Part shown: piece by piece, positions 14,353-21,528 of the stretch
Numbering within the stretch: the stretch's first letter is position 1
Layout of the letters: each line of letters opens with the position of its first letter
DNA from: Candidatus Gastranaerophilales bacterium
Lineage (GTDB): Bacteria; Cyanobacteriota; Vampirovibrionia; Gastranaerophilales; Gastranaerophilaceae
Direction of reading: 5' to 3'
Assembly (NCBI GenBank): GCA_944323585.1
Contig: CALUTA010000009.1
Span: forward strand, 1-22,933
DNA: 22,933 bases
Notes under the pieces: model-generated
What the model saw: the letters and a program-made list of their open reading frames with translations, nothing else
The model's database searches: none
Told to the model about the DNA's origin: nothing
Made by a program: the position numbers and the translations under genes

Positions 14353-14931
14353 TTAATATTCAATACCTTTTCTGGCTGCAATTCCTGTATCCCAGTAGTG
14401 TTTAACGGGCTTGATTTCTGACACCAGATGCGCAAGTTCTACAATCCTCGGATCTGCATTCCTGCCTGTCAAAACAATTTCCATCTCATCAGGTTTGTTT
14501 TTCAAAACCTCTATAACCTCATTTATATCAATCAGGCCTAAATCTATTGCAATATTTGCTTCATCTAAGATAACAAGGTTGTATTCATCATTTTTAATAA
14601 CTTTTTTTGCAAGCTCCCAGCCCTTTTTAATTTCCGCCTCGTCATCAGCGTTTTTGTTATTTTCGTAAACAATTCTGTCTAAGCCGGCCTGAACAATTGT
14701 CAGATTTTTGGAGATTTCCGGCGAAAGGTTGCGGAATGAATTCAGTTCGCCATAATCATCTCCGCCTTTGGTGAACATTATTATCAAAACTTTCCAGCAT
14801 CTGCCAAGCGCTCTCATTGCAAGCCCGAGAGAAGCCGTTGTTTTACCTTTTCCGTTGCCTGTGTAGACCTGAATGTAGCCGTGTTTTGCCCAGTTCGGGT
14901 TTATTAAATTGTTCTCGCAAAAATCTGTCAT
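14353..14931 (-). CDS. cobO: Corrinoid adenosyltransferase, CobO/BtuR type (copy 2)
   Basis: A 192-residue paralogue of the enzyme at 6237-6770, predicted to adenosylate cob(I)alamin. It has an N-terminal extension of about 13 residues, P-loop GNGKGKTT at 25-32, FTKGGDDYGELN, LDEANIAIDLGLI (Walker B-like), LTGRNADPRI and the closing KPVKHYWDTGIAARKGIEY. It keeps all motifs seen in copy 1 and is about half identical to it by eye. The two differ most in the middle (residues about 50-95), where copy 1 has several Cys and Met residues. The ribosome-binding site is weak (AAAG). Its start codon is 29 bases from that of the divergent cyclo-ligase gene. Why the genome keeps two copies is unclear; different corrinoid substrates or regulation are possible. 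Confidence 0.92.
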   Translation of the reverse strand: MTDFCENNLINPNWAKHGYIQVYTGNGKGKTTASLGLAMRALGRCWKVLIIMFTKGGDDYGELNSFRNLSPEISKNLTIVQAGLDRIVYENNKNADDEAEIKKGWELAKKVIKNDEYNLVILDEANIAIDLGLIDINEVIEVLKNKPDEMEIVLTGRNADPRIVELAHLVSEIKPVKHYWDTGIAARKGIEY

Positions 14932-14960
14932 ATTTCTTTAGTTTATTATATATTAAAATT

Positions 14961-15470
14961 ATGGAAAATAAAACCAACTTAAGGTTATGGGCTAAAAGTA
15001 TAAGAAAAAATCTGGACACAGACGCAATAAGCAGGAAAATTTCTGACAAAATCAGAAGTCTGGATGTTTATAAAAATGCTGAAAATGTGATGATTTTTTA
15101 TCCTCTAAAGTATGAGATAAATCTTCTGTCACTTATGGAAGACAACAAACAATTTTATCTTCCAAGAGTTTGTGGTGAAAATCTTCTGGTTTGCCCTTTT
15201 GCAAAATGCGACAGGCTTGCGAAATCAGAATTTAATGTTTCGGAACCGTTGACAGAATCTGTGTCTTCCGATATTCTTGATGTTGTAATCGTTCCGGCTC
15301 TTGCTGTTGACACAAATAACTTCCGGCTCGGTTACGGCGGCGGGTTTTATGACAGGTTTCTTAAAGCCAGCAAAGCTTATTCAATTGTGCCGGTTCCCCA
15401 AAAACTGATTGTTGAAAAACTTCCTGTTGATGATTTTGATGTTCCTGTTAATTGTGTTGTTACAGAATAA
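14961..15470 (+). CDS. 5-formyltetrahydrofolate cyclo-ligase family protein
   Basis: The family converts 5-formyl-THF to 5,10-methenyl-THF with ATP, rescuing a storage or inhibitory folate. The 169 residues include the basic N-terminal helix (NLRLWAKSIRKNL), a middle FYPLKYEINLLSL block, and the family's signature VPALAVD...RLGYGGGFYDRFL (about 111-134). The frame is open upstream of the ATG at 14961, but that longer part would run into the divergent cobO gene. There is no ribosome-binding site before this ATG, and a TATATT (14949-14954) lies only 6 bases upstream, so the mRNA may be leaderless. The protein is slightly shorter than most homologues (about 180-200). Confidence 0.9.
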   Translation: MENKTNLRLWAKSIRKNLDTDAISRKISDKIRSLDVYKNAENVMIFYPLKYEINLLSLMEDNKQFYLPRVCGENLLVCPFAKCDRLAKSEFNVSEPLTESVSSDILDVVIVPALAVDTNNFRLGYGGGFYDRFLKASKAYSIVPVPQKLIVEKLPVDDFDVPVNCVVTE

Positions 15471-15497
15471 AAAGGATCCGTATGTTACGAATCCTTT
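15468..15497 (-). terminator. Terminator of the 15563-16096 gene, also at the end of the cyclo-ligase gene
   Basis: AAAGGAT-C-CGTA (15471-15482) pairs with TACG-A-ATCCTTT (15486-15497), 11 pairs with one mismatch and a 3-base loop. On the minus strand it is followed by TTTTTATTC, giving a good terminator for the minus-strand gene. On the plus strand the T-tract is poor. Confidence 0.75.
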
Positions 15498-15562
15498 AGA
15501 ATTTAATTGGTCAGTTATTAAGGGGAGAGAGAAAAAAGGAAAATTTAAAGGGGGATTAATTT

Positions 15563-16096
15563 TTATGCATATTCAGGCTTCCAGAATTGAACTCCTTCTT
15601 TTGTTGCCTGATTTAAACTGTCAAGTTCGGCTTTCGCCATTTTTAATTCAAGTTCTATACGTGATTTTTCCTGCTCCATTTCTTCTTCTTGCTGGTGCAG
15701 AAGTTTTTCTTCATGTTTTTGATATTTTTGAAGTTCCTGTTGATATAAGTTATTAAATATCCATTTTTGATACATAGCCGCAGCATTAGGATTTTGATTT
15801 TGCGACATCTGCTGCATTTGTTGAATCTGCATATTTATCTGCGGACCCATCATTTGCATATTGTATTGTGCTCCACGTAAAGCCCCGTTATGAGAATATG
15901 TCATAAAGGCAACAGACCTCGGGAGCATTGAGGCAGGAACGTTCAGCATATCACTCATTGAAACTGTGCCGTCGCCGATATTTGCGGCATATCGCTGCAA
16001 TTCGCTAAGCTTTCTGGTAAGTGACATTAAGTGATATTCTTTTTCACTTATCTGCCGTATTATTTGATATTTTCGAGCTTCGAAAGCTAACAGCAT
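15563..16096 (-). CDS. Signal-less helical Gln/Met-rich protein, unknown function
   Basis: A 177-residue protein of unknown family. Residues 1-40 are a helix (MLLAFEARKYQIIRQISEKEY). The middle, residues about 75-110, is strikingly rich in Met, Gln and Asn (YNMQMMGPQINMQIQQMQQM). From about 112 to 165 there is a charged coiled coil (QKHEEKLLHQQEEEMEQEK). No signal peptide or membrane span is visible. The ribosome-binding site AGGAG lies 6-7 bases before the ATG. The short region upstream carries the direct repeat TAACCTT-g-TAACCTT on the plus strand (16125-16139), whose TTGTAAC core resembles the boxes before the 7380 and 16993 genes. It lies downstream of clpP on the same strand but behind a terminator. 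Confidence 0.75.
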   Translation of the reverse strand: MLLAFEARKYQIIRQISEKEYHLMSLTRKLSELQRYAANIGDGTVSMSDMLNVPASMLPRSVAFMTYSHNGALRGAQYNMQMMGPQINMQIQQMQQMSQNQNPNAAAMYQKWIFNNLYQQELQKYQKHEEKLLHQQEEEMEQEKSRIELELKMAKAELDSLNQATKEGVQFWKPEYA

Positions 16097-16150
16097 ACTA
16101 AACTCCTACCTGATAATTTTTAACTAACCTTGTAACCTTTACCTACATGT

Positions 16151-16187
16151 ATATAAAAACATGCAACTCTTTCGAATTGCATGTTTT
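16151..16187 (-). terminator. Rho-independent terminator of clpP
   Basis: A perfect 11-bp stem AAAACATGCAA (16156-16166) / TTGCATGTTTT (16177-16187) with a 10-base loop; on the minus strand it continues into TTTTTATAT. It lies about 20 bases after the clpP stop. Confidence 0.9.
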
Positions 16188-16208
16188 AGGTAATTTTGTT
16201 AAGTTTTG

Positions 16209-16823
16209 TTACAATGAGTTTCTTTCGACAACCTTGTCAATCAGTCCGTATTCCATTGCTTCTCTGGCACTAAGGAAGTGGTCACGTTCGCAGTCTTCCT
16301 TAACTTTGTCATAAGGCTGACCTGAATTTTCTGCTAAGATACTGATTAACATGTCCTTCATTCTCAAGATTTCTTTGGCTTCGATTTCAATATCTGTCGC
16401 CTGACCTTTTGCCCCGCCTAAAGGCTGGTGTATCATAATTCTGGAATTCGGAAGTGCCATTCTCTTGCCTTTTGCTCCGGAACTCAATAAGAATGCGCCC
16501 ATTGAAGCCGCATCTCCAAGGCAAATCGTACATACATCCGATTTAATAAGATTCATTGTATCATAAATTGCCATACCTGCTGTTATTACACCGCCGGGGC
16601 TGTTGATGTAGAGCATAATATCTTTTTCATTGTTTTCGCTGTCCAGAAGTAGAAGCTGTGCTACAACTGAATTTGCTACTTCGTCATCAATTTCCGTCCC
16701 CAAGAATATAATACGTTCTCTTAAGAGTCTTGAAAAAATATCAAAAGATCTTTCTCCTCTTGATGAAGCTTCAATTACTGTCGGGACATAGCCCATTATT
16801 CTCATATAAGTTTGCTGATCCAT
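16209..16823 (-). CDS. clpP: ATP-dependent Clp protease proteolytic subunit ClpP
   Basis: ClpP forms a 14-subunit barrel that degrades proteins fed by ClpX or another Clp ATPase. The 204-residue product carries the catalytic triad: Ser107 in GDAASMGAFL, His132 in MIHQPLGG, and Asp181 in CERDHFLS. YINSPGG (oxyanion hole) and the C-terminal ARE..EYGLIDKV are also present. The length is standard. The ribosome-binding site AGGAGAG precedes the ATG. It is a single-gene unit here, with no tig or clpX beside it, and has its own promoter (16849-16877) and terminator. The promoter region is shared with the divergent gene at 16993. Confidence 0.98.
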   Translation of the reverse strand: MDQQTYMRIMGYVPTVIEASSRGERSFDIFSRLLRERIIFLGTEIDDEVANSVVAQLLLLDSENNEKDIMLYINSPGGVITAGMAIYDTMNLIKSDVCTICLGDAASMGAFLLSSGAKGKRMALPNSRIMIHQPLGGAKGQATDIEIEAKEILRMKDMLISILAENSGQPYDKVKEDCERDHFLSAREAMEYGLIDKVVERNSL

Positions 16824-16848
16824 TTTTCTCTCCTAATTATATGTTGAT

Positions 16849-16877
16849 ATTATATAATAAAAAATTTTGCGCAACAA
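16849..16877 (-). promoter_or_regulatory. Promoter of clpP
   Basis: On the minus strand: TTGTTG (16872-16877), a 17-base spacer, perfect TATAAT (16849-16854). The -35 is partial. The predicted leader is about 18 bases. Confidence 0.55.
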
Positions 16878-16904
16878 TCGTATGTATGAGAATTAATTAT
16901 TAAC

Positions 16905-16917
16905 AAATGTAACAAAA
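16905..16917. promoter_or_regulatory. TGTAACAAAA box upstream of the 16993 gene
   Basis: AAATGTAACAAAA with centre at 16911, 82 bases before the ATG at 16993 and 46 bases before a perfect TATAAT (16957-16962). It shares TGTAACAAAA with the palindrome before the 7380 gene, where the same two distances are 84 and 46. The flanks also match (TAA before, G after). Confidence 0.5.
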
Positions 16918-16992
16918 TGAGAAGGTGATGAAATCAGACTTTTTTAAATGTTTTTATATAATTAAGAGAACTAAAAGAAGAGGACGAGAGAG

Positions 16993-17382
16993 ATGGCAAT
17001 ATCAAATATTCAAGAAACATTGCTAATGTACACAAAGCAAAAATCAATGTTAAACGAAAAATTGTCAAATGTTATGTTCAACATGATGAACGCATCAAGA
17101 GAAAGCTCAGAGTTACAGCAAAAGTATAATGACCAGCAGCAATATTACTATTATACTTATGCAGATACTGATCCTGACTATTATGAAACAGTCATGGCAA
17201 CACTGGAAAATGACCATGAGTATGAATTGCAGAACCTGAACTCTTGGGAAGAACAGCTGGAACTTGACAAAAATAATTACGAAACAAGATTGAATGAAAT
17301 TACGGCATTTGAAAGTTCATGGACAAAACTTCTGCAGACCAACGTTAAGAGCGACTTTACATACGGCGGTACAAGCAAGTAG
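16993..17382 (+). CDS. Small helical coiled-coil protein, unknown function
   Basis: A 129-residue protein with no signal peptide and almost no beta structure. Residues 1-55 (MYTKQKSMLNEKLSNVMFNM and on) and about 70-115 (DHEYELQNLNSWEEQLELDK) form two long amphipathic helices joined by a Tyr-rich linker (QQQYYYYTYADTDPDYY), suggesting an antiparallel helical hairpin. The C-terminus is a short Gly/Ser tail. Size and shape recall needle or chaperone proteins of secretion systems, but no sequence relationship is claimed. AGAGGA lies 8 bases before the ATG. Its promoter carries a perfect TATAAT at 16957-16962 and the TGTAACAAAA box shared with the 7380 gene, which suggests co-regulation. A terminator follows. 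Confidence 0.75.
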   Translation: MAISNIQETLLMYTKQKSMLNEKLSNVMFNMMNASRESSELQQKYNDQQQYYYYTYADTDPDYYETVMATLENDHEYELQNLNSWEEQLELDKNNYETRLNEITAFESSWTKLLQTNVKSDFTYGGTSK

Positions 17383-17401
17383 TTTAAAAGCAAATAATTT
17401 G

Positions 17402-17436
17402 AAAAATAAGCGGGCTTTAAAAGTCCGCTTATTTGT
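17402..17436 (+). terminator. Terminator of the 16993 gene
   Basis: AAATAAGCGG (17404-17413) pairs with CCGCTTATTT (17425-17434), and the loop itself can add a few pairs (CTT/AAG). It lies about 20 bases after the stop. The T-tract is short. Confidence 0.8.
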
Positions 17437-17450
17437 TATAAAATCAAACT

Positions 17451-18422
17451 ATGCTGAAGTCAGGCGAAAAGTTAGGTGTATTTATAGTTCCGACGGGGGT
17501 CGGCGCAAGTGTCGGCGGATTTGCGGGAGATGCAAGTTGTCAGGCAAGAGCTTTTACTGAAAAATCCAGACTTATTGTAAATCCTAATGTCGTGAACGCA
17601 GGAGGGTTCTCCGGAATTAATGACAGAATGTTTTATACGGAGGGGTATATTCTGGATGAAATGTTCAGGGGTAATGTCGGGCTTGTGCCGTCAAGACATA
17701 ATAAAATCGGGGTTGTTTTTGATAAGGCAATTCCTGAGGAGGTTTTGAATATCCATCTCAATACAGTCGGTGCGGTGCAAACGGTTTACGGTGTTGATGT
17801 AATCGGGTATGAAATTACAAAAGAAGATGCAGGTGTTGAATTTTTTGTTGATGAAAACGGAATTTCCACAGGCATGGTGAAAAATATTGAAACTGTTTTT
17901 GAAGCTTCAAAGAAACTTTTAGCACGAGGTGCTGAAGCTCTTGCGGTTGTCTGTTTTTTTGAAGATCCGGAGGATGATAATGAAGATTATGCAAACGGTT
18001 CTGGTGTCGACCCTGTGGGCGGAGTTGAAGGCATAATCTCCCATGCGGTTTCAAAAGAATTTTTTGTGCCCTGTGCGCATTCTCCGGCTTTTGCTGATTT
18101 TTCCATTTCAACGGATATTGTAAGCCCAAAAGCCGCATCAGAATATATTACACCGACGTTTCTCCCGTGCGTCCTTTTAGGGCTTAACAATGCTCCTAAA
18201 ATCGTGAAAGAAGGCGGAATAAGAGTTGAACAAATTGATTATCTTGTGATGCCTTTTAATTCTCTGGGCTCAACCCCTGTTTTTGAAGCGTTGAAACGAG
18301 GGATTAAAATCTTTGCGGTAAAAGAAAATCAAACTGTTTTGGATGTGAATAACGAAAATTTCTTTAAATCAGACAGAATTATTCAAGTTGAAACTTATGC
18401 CGATTGTTTGAATCTTATATAA
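17451..18422 (+). CDS. DUF3326 family protein
   Basis: A 323-residue soluble protein that I place in DUF3326 by its motifs: IVPTGVGASVGGFAGDA (about 12-28), NPNVVNAGG, YTEGYILDEM, and the C-terminal CAHSPAF...VSPKAASEYITPTFLPCVLLGL. The family is uncharacterised as far as I know, and I recall it mainly from cyanobacteria and plants. The Gly-rich start (PTGVGA) and several invariant-looking Asn, Asp, Cys and His residues suggest an enzyme, but the reaction is unknown. No ribosome-binding site precedes the ATG. An extended -10 (TGTTATAAA, 17434-17442) lies 8 bases upstream, so the transcript may be leaderless. The stop overlaps the convergent murI gene by 8 bases. Confidence 0.85.
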   Translation: MLKSGEKLGVFIVPTGVGASVGGFAGDASCQARAFTEKSRLIVNPNVVNAGGFSGINDRMFYTEGYILDEMFRGNVGLVPSRHNKIGVVFDKAIPEEVLNIHLNTVGAVQTVYGVDVIGYEITKEDAGVEFFVDENGISTGMVKNIETVFEASKKLLARGAEALAVVCFFEDPEDDNEDYANGSGVDPVGGVEGIISHAVSKEFFVPCAHSPAFADFSISTDIVSPKAASEYITPTFLPCVLLGLNNAPKIVKEGGIRVEQIDYLVMPFNSLGSTPVFEALKRGIKIFAVKENQTVLDVNNENFFKSDRIIQVETYADCLNLI

Positions 18423-19227
18423 AGTTTTTGAGCGCAGGTGTCGATTTTATTTCATAAAAAATGGAGGCCGATTTTTGGAATTTTTCAGGATTTGCGCTGA
18501 CGTAAAATTCTTCTGTGCCTTCCCTGTCCTGATTGTTCAGCAGATTCTTAGTCCATAAATCGTCTTTTATAATTCCTGCAATTTCTACAGACGGATTGAT
18601 AAACATATCCTGCGGGGCAAATTCGGATAAAACTCCGAGAAGATAAGGATAATGTGTACAGCCGAGAACTATTTTTTCAGGCTTAAACTTCAGCATCTCA
18701 TCCATTTTTTCCTTTACTGCCGTGCGGGCTGAGGTTGTATTTTCTTCTCCGTTTTCAACAATTTTAACCCAGGAAGGGCAGGGAACTTCAAAAACTTCAA
18801 TATCAGGATTGTTGTTTTGTAATTCATGTTTGTAGCAATGGGAGTTGACAGTTGCCTGTGTTGCAAAGATTCCGATTCTTTTTTCAGGTAATTTTGAAAT
18901 CTTTTTTGCGACCGGCTGGATTATCGGATATATTTCAAATGGATATTTATCTTTTATTTTGTCGTAAACGACTGCTGACGTTGTATTGCAGGCCATCACA
19001 ACGGCCTTTACGTTTTTGCTTTTAAGAAAATCGAAAATATTTACGGCAAACTCCACAAGCTGTTCAGGTGTTTTTTCTCCGTACGGCATATTTTTGGTGT
19101 CGCCAAAATAAATGTAATTTTCATTTGGCAGCAGTTTTTTTACCTGCGCAAATACTGTCACTCCGCCGACTCCGGAGTCGAAAAATCCAATGGGGCTGTT
19201 ATTTAATCTGGTCAAAATAGTTTTCAA
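18415..19227 (-). CDS. murI: Glutamate racemase
   Basis: MurI makes D-glutamate for peptidoglycan by a two-cysteine mechanism. The product is about 270 residues. The motifs are FDSGVGG (Asp17), the first catalytic cysteine in VMACNTTSA (Cys80), and the second in LGCTHYPYL (Cys190). There is no ATG at the start. The frame begins at a TTG at 19227, inside the end of the amidase gene, with GGAAGGAG directly in front. A second TTG at 19215 is 12 bases from that site and is the alternative start. Either way the gene overlaps the amidase gene (ending 19199), so translation is probably coupled and both cell-wall genes form one operon. Confidence 0.95.
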   Translation of the reverse strand: MKTILTRLNNSPIGFFDSGVGGVTVFAQVKKLLPNENYIYFGDTKNMPYGEKTPEQLVEFAVNIFDFLKSKNVKAVVMACNTTSAVVYDKIKDKYPFEIYPIIQPVAKKISKLPEKRIGIFATQATVNSHCYKHELQNNNPDIEVFEVPCPSWVKIVENGEENTTSARTAVKEKMDEMLKFKPEKIVLGCTHYPYLLGVLSEFAPQDMFINPSVEIAGIIKDDLWTKNLLNNQDREGTEEFYVSANPEKFQKSASIFYEIKSTPALKNFI

Positions 19228-21046
19228 CTCCTTCCACTATTGCCTTTGCTGTTGCTTTCTTTCTTGCGGAACCGTTTAGTTCTGCTCTTTCCTTAGCATT
19301 TGAGATGAATCCGATTTCCATTAATATTGCCGGCACTGTGGTGTGATTTATTACATAGAATTTAGATTTGAATAAGCCTCTGTTTTTGGTGTCGATTGCA
19401 CTGGCAAGCGAAGCGTGCAGGGTTTGTGCAAGGAAAATACTTTCCTGATGATAATAGTGAGTTTCAATACCGCTGGCTTCTGTTCCGGTGCTTGAATTTA
19501 CGTGGATACTTACAAATATATCAGGCATAAAGTTTTCGCTTATTGCAACTCTGTCCTGCAATGAAACGTATTCATCACTGTCACGGGTCATCTGGACAAC
19601 ATAGCCTTTTTTGACAAGCATATCTCTTACCTGTTTGGCTACATCAAGTGTTATGTCTTTTTCGTTTATGTTATCTCTGATTGCCCCGTAATCGCTTCCG
19701 CCATGGCCTGCGTCGATTACAACTTTTTTGAGCCCTTTTCCTTCGGGTTTTGGAGTTGTAACTGTCGGAGTGATTGGCTGAACGGCTATTGCCGGCTGCT
19801 GTTTTTTGGGTGTTTTGATAATTATTTTAAATGCTTTGCCGTCTGCGCCCAGAAACGTATTTACAAGGCTGTTTTGTTCTAAAGGCATTGTAAGTTTAAG
19901 GCCTACCTTAGGGATAAGGCTTATTGAGGCCGCCGCAAACGGTGTGTCTTTAAAGGCTGTCAGAAAATCACCTTCATTGTAATTTTCAACGTTATATAAA
20001 TAAACGGTTAATTGGTCATTTTCCCTGTTTATCCCGTGAACAATCGGAGATGTAAACGCTAAAGTCATTGAATTTGTCTGTTCGTCGATTTTTTCATGTG
20101 AATAAGATATCATATTCGACACATTTGAAAACAGATTAAAATTGTTAATCTTGTCATAATTTGCGATTAATAATGACTGATTGTCGCTTGAGATTACCGG
20201 AATATATTTTTTTACATCTTCTGTTGTGATTACAATTCTGGCTTTGTTGACAGAAAATTGTCCTATTTTTACGGTTTCATTCGTACCGATTGTGTATTCG
20301 GTGTTTCTAATGTCGCCTCTGACCAGCGTGTTCGGAATATCATAAACAATTCTTGACGGATTGGTCAGAATCATAGGTTTTTCGATTGTTATGGCGCCAA
20401 AACCGTTTAGAAGAACTGCATTTTGCTTTGCCGTAATTTTATCTATATAATATTTTGTGTTTAATTTGAGTTCTTTTTTTGAGGTGTTCTTTGAGGCAAA
20501 AGCTTCGTGAATTTCGTTTGCAATATCAGTGTGAACTTCTTCAGGTGTTGTCATTGTCAGATATTCATAAAAATCACTGGATGATGCGTGATCATCTCTG
20601 TAGGTGTTTTGAAAATAATCGTTTGTAATAGTAGTGTCTTTTAGCTGGATGAAGATATTATTTTTCATTCTGTAGAAATGAATTTTAGATAAGTCATAAT
20701 CATCATCAAAATACATAACTACCCTGACAATATTAGGGTTTGTGGAATTCTGGCTTACAATAACCTGTTTTAGTCCGTTGGATGTAAATGTCCAATCCTG
20801 TTTCGGAACAGTCAGGATTGATGAATCTATATCAAAATATGCCCTTGTCGGGTTTTCCATTTTTACGAATTTTATACTTTTCAGAACGGGCTCGGGTATG
20901 GTATCCGGAACTGTCAAAAGTATAAATGAATTTGAGGTGTCGTAATTAAATGACGTAACTTTATATACATCTTCCGCAAATACGCTCCGGGAAAATGTAC
21001 AAAGGAACAAAAATACTAATATAACAATTTTAAAAAATGTTTTCAT
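19199..21046 (-). CDS. N-acetylmuramoyl-L-alanine amidase with AMIN-like domains
   Basis: A secreted zinc amidase that cuts the bond between MurNAc and the stem peptide, typically during cell separation. The 615 residues show a signal peptide (1-24, ending SVFA), a first AMIN domain (about 28-135), probably two further AMIN-like segments (about 195-298 and 310-413), a Pro/Thr linker, and the amidase_3 domain (about 440-615). Zinc ligands are seen in DAGHGG (His448), NEKD (Glu462) and SIHVNS (His515); the catalytic Glu577 lies in LMEIGF. AMIN domains target such enzymes to the wall or the septum. Three in a row is more than usual. A near-consensus promoter (21068-21096) with an adjacent palindrome controls it, and murI follows by overlap. 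Confidence 0.95.
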   Translation of the reverse strand: MKTFFKIVILVFLFLCTFSRSVFAEDVYKVTSFNYDTSNSFILLTVPDTIPEPVLKSIKFVKMENPTRAYFDIDSSILTVPKQDWTFTSNGLKQVIVSQNSTNPNIVRVVMYFDDDYDLSKIHFYRMKNNIFIQLKDTTITNDYFQNTYRDDHASSSDFYEYLTMTTPEEVHTDIANEIHEAFASKNTSKKELKLNTKYYIDKITAKQNAVLLNGFGAITIEKPMILTNPSRIVYDIPNTLVRGDIRNTEYTIGTNETVKIGQFSVNKARIVITTEDVKKYIPVISSDNQSLLIANYDKINNFNLFSNVSNMISYSHEKIDEQTNSMTLAFTSPIVHGINRENDQLTVYLYNVENYNEGDFLTAFKDTPFAAASISLIPKVGLKLTMPLEQNSLVNTFLGADGKAFKIIIKTPKKQQPAIAVQPITPTVTTPKPEGKGLKKVVIDAGHGGSDYGAIRDNINEKDITLDVAKQVRDMLVKKGYVVQMTRDSDEYVSLQDRVAISENFMPDIFVSIHVNSSTGTEASGIETHYYHQESIFLAQTLHASLASAIDTKNRGLFKSKFYVINHTTVPAILMEIGFISNAKERAELNGSARKKATAKAIVEGVENYFDQIK

Positions 21047-21067
21047 AAATAAATATCCACATTAGAT

Positions 21068-21096
21068 ATTATAATAAGAATTTCCCAAACATTCAA
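21068..21096 (-). promoter_or_regulatory. Promoter of the amidase-murI operon
   Basis: On the minus strand: TTGAAT (21091-21096), a 17-base spacer, perfect TATAAT (21068-21073). Transcription should start near 21061, giving a leader of about 15 bases. Confidence 0.72.
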
Positions 21097-21109
21097 AAAT
21101 GTTACATTT
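21097..21109. promoter_or_regulatory. Palindrome AAATGT-a-ACATTT abutting the amidase -35
   Basis: A perfect 6-base inverted repeat around one base (centre 21103). The centre is about 42 bases before the predicted transcription start, the classical place for a class II activator of the CRP/FNR type. Its TGTAACA core is the same as in the boxes at 7289-7303 and 16905-16917. Confidence 0.5.
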
Positions 21110-21165
21110 AGTATATTAAAAAACTTTTATTTTTTTGTAATTCGATATAGCTATTTAAACAAACA

Positions 21166-21420
21166 TTATTTGCAGATTCCTTTTCGGAGTGCAATACAGG
21201 CTGCATGAGCCCTGTTTTTAGCGTGCATTTTTTTAATTATTGCACTAACATGAGCTTTTACCGTATGAATACTTACATGAATTTTTTCTGCAATTTCCAT
21301 GTTGTCATAGCCGTCAGTGATGTATTGCAATATTAATTTTTCTCTATTTGTTATTTCATATCTGCAAGATAAATTGGAAGAAAAATTTTCCATCGCAAGC
21401 CTTTCCTTTTCATTTAACAT
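21166..21420 (-). CDS. Stand-alone LuxR-type HTH regulator
   Basis: An 84-residue protein made almost only of a LuxR/GerE-type DNA-binding domain: NREKLILQYITDGYDNMEIAEKIHVSIHTVKAHVSAIIKKM, with the recognition helix in VSIHTVKAHVSAI. No receiver or ligand-binding domain precedes it. Such single-domain proteins act as direct regulators or partners of larger ones. The ATG at 21420 lacks a clear ribosome-binding site, whereas an internal ATG at 21393 has AAGGAAAGG 6-7 bases upstream, so the true protein may be 75 residues. A 16-base near-palindrome lies just upstream (21431-21446). It lies upstream of the amidase operon on the same strand but separated from it by 119 bases and a separate promoter. 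Confidence 0.88.
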   Translation of the reverse strand: MLNEKERLAMENFSSNLSCRYEITNREKLILQYITDGYDNMEIAEKIHVSIHTVKAHVSAIIKKMHAKNRAHAACIALRKGICK

Positions 21421-21430
21421 CAGGTTTAAT

Positions 21431-21446
21431 GTTAAGCATGCTCAAC
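21431..21446. promoter_or_regulatory. Dyad GTTAAGCATGCTCAAC upstream of the LuxR-type gene
   Basis: A near-perfect 16-base palindrome (perfect AGCATGCT core, matching GTT/AAC ends, one mismatch pair). It lies 10 bases before the first possible start codon. It could be the autoregulatory site of the LuxR-type protein. Confidence 0.45.
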
Positions 21447-21528
21447 TTAACTATAATTATGACCCATAAATGAAGATTTAAAAAGGGTTTCTATTAATAA
21501 TATGTCTTTTTTTAATTAAACTTTATAA

